Source: Paramecium tetraurelia (lineage: Eukaryota; Ciliophora; Oligohymenophorea; Peniculida; Parameciidae). From it: a stretch of DNA of 64,000 bases. The translations under genes and the position numbers were made by a program. Each line of letters opens with the position of its first letter. Position 1 is the first letter of the stretch. This document shows positions 63,201 through 64,000 of this stretch, piece by piece. The stretch is taken from the NCBI RefSeq assembly GCF_000165425.1, contig NW_001799640.1, positions 133,825 through 197,824 of the forward strand, written 5' to 3'. Under the pieces are notes generated by a model, which was not told where the DNA came from, did no database searches, and saw only the letters and a program-made list of their open reading frames with translations.

Positions 63201-64000
63201 CAGGCTTATTTAATATCGATGAAGAAGATTACTATGGCAGAAAATTAATCGAATTCTTAAATGTTTGATGTTTTTAAAAAGGGATCATCTTAAGCCTCTC
63301 TAAATCCTCTAAGATTAGATTCCATATAAGGATTAATAGATTTAAAAAGTGATAGTGGAGACATTTCAGATTTAGTATAGATAGAGTACACATAAAATGA
63401 AATGAATAATATATAAGATTATTAGTTGCCTTAAATATATTCGAATTTTTAAACTCCTTTAGATTCCAGTAGATTAATACTTACTTCCTAAAGAGGCCAC
63501 AATGAGTAATTATAAATTAATGTGATTGAATCTCACAATAGTCAAATAATTGAAAATGATATTAAAAGTTTATAAAAAGGTTAGACTAATTAGAAAACTA
63601 ATACAAATACAAATAACAAAAAACCATAATAATAATAAAAAGATTAACAAGAATTTTTTGAGGTTAACGTTGGACGCTAAAAGATGTCTGAAATTGAAAT
63701 TTTGGATGAAGTTTCTGGTAATGGAGTCTAAAAAGTTCATTAAACTGACACCCATTTTTAATAGCATGGCAATAAAGACAATTCAGCTATTATATAAAAA
63801 TCATAATTATATAATAAATTCTCAAAAAAAGGCAATATTCCTAAATTGGTCAAGGTTGTATTGGCTGTGGATGTTTGTAATTTATTCATAATTTTGCTAT
63901 TGTCTCAATTGTTTTATTTACTTTATAAATCAAATATGGCTGAAAATAAAGAGATCTTAGAAGTGTTTGGACCTTTTACAACGGCAGATTTAATTCGAAA
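60212..64000 (+). CDS. Large multi-pass membrane protein with a PAS-like domain (partial at right edge)
   Basis: Start ATG 60212; one 25-nt intron (60633-60657); then an unbroken frame to the window end, about 1,250 residues so far. The N-terminal ~400 residues carry roughly eight to ten hydrophobic helices (IIAIQIILLILLCSPLIAI, LLVVLLVIFDVEI, IFNYVIQQIF). A basic Lys/Gln/Ser loop follows, then a long helical part. Near residue 770 is a PAS-like segment: IMDFSNNAPSLLGYEPKEF, then VTPNLATYHDQLLEIFF and a K-x-R strand. A Ser/Gln-rich linker leads to another hydrophobic helix (LFIILLLSQLFYLLY) at the edge. This layout matches the ciliate/amoeba multi-pass PAS proteins (TmcB-like). Function unknown; sensing is inference. 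Confidence 0.8.

Overview
This looks like macronuclear DNA from an oligohymenophorean ciliate, most like Paramecium. Three things in the sequence point there. TAA and TAG are read as glutamine and TGA is the only stop: genuine reading frames run on only if this code is used, and conserved Gln positions such as the one in ribosomal protein S28e are TAA. Introns are tiny, almost all 19-33 nt, GT...AG and AT-rich, often GTAA/GTAT...TAG; splicing them out makes the total coding length of nearly every gene divisible by three. Genes are densely packed on a very AT-rich background. I saw no TA-bounded inserts breaking genes, so nothing suggests germline DNA. The species is an inference. Because only TGA stops translation, unsupported open frames of 60-120 codons arise by chance, and most short ORFs here are shadows of spliced genes.

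Layout: 1-441 tail of a disordered protein; 850-1615 Rab GTPase; 3086-4580 a TauE/SafE-like transporter with an apparent frameshift; 5073-5898 an OB-fold (RPA2/Stn1-like) protein; 5953-11499 a 1,796-aa secreted protein with six regularly spaced lectin/LamG-like modules; 11548-13385 a membrane protein with a kinase-like tail; 14117-18186 a 1,293-aa orphan; 18287-19694 PP2C phosphatase; 20576-22236 proline dehydrogenase; 22631-23678 MORN/IQ protein; 24883-26426 an intact paralogue of the TauE/SafE protein; 26773-28064 class A J-protein; 28200-29388 coiled-coil protein; 29550-32099 disordered Arg/Gln/Tyr-rich protein; 32133-33252 TTC4 co-chaperone; 33342-34356 two small uncertain genes; 35596-35831 ribosomal protein S28e; 36169-37026 basic orphan; 37211-38392 alveolin-like cytoskeletal protein; 38418-39846 and 39870-40861 a divergent orphan pair whose start codons are 23 bp apart; 40971-46670 a ~1,800-aa TPR/IQ protein; 46916-47324 small orphan; 47348-48538 seven-helix receptor-like protein; 48662-49861 WGR plus ATP-dependent DNA ligase; 49898-51790 DENN protein; 51851-55002 USP7-type deubiquitinase; 55212-56954 Na/Ca exchanger family protein; 57050-58050 BET-type chromatin reader; 58188-58968 secreted SIMPL-domain protein; 59632-60063 small one-helix protein; 60212-64000 multi-pass PAS protein running off the window.

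The genes are not organised as a pathway. Loose themes are protein folding (J-protein, TTC4), cortical structure (alveolin-like, MORN), signalling and membrane traffic (Rab, PP2C, DENN, seven-helix receptor, exchanger, PAS protein) and DNA/chromatin work (ligase, OB-fold, BET). I found no rRNA, tRNA, CRISPR, transposon or viral sequence. The most novel items are the giant secreted modular protein, the WGR-ligase fusion, the secreted SIMPL-domain protein and several large orphans.
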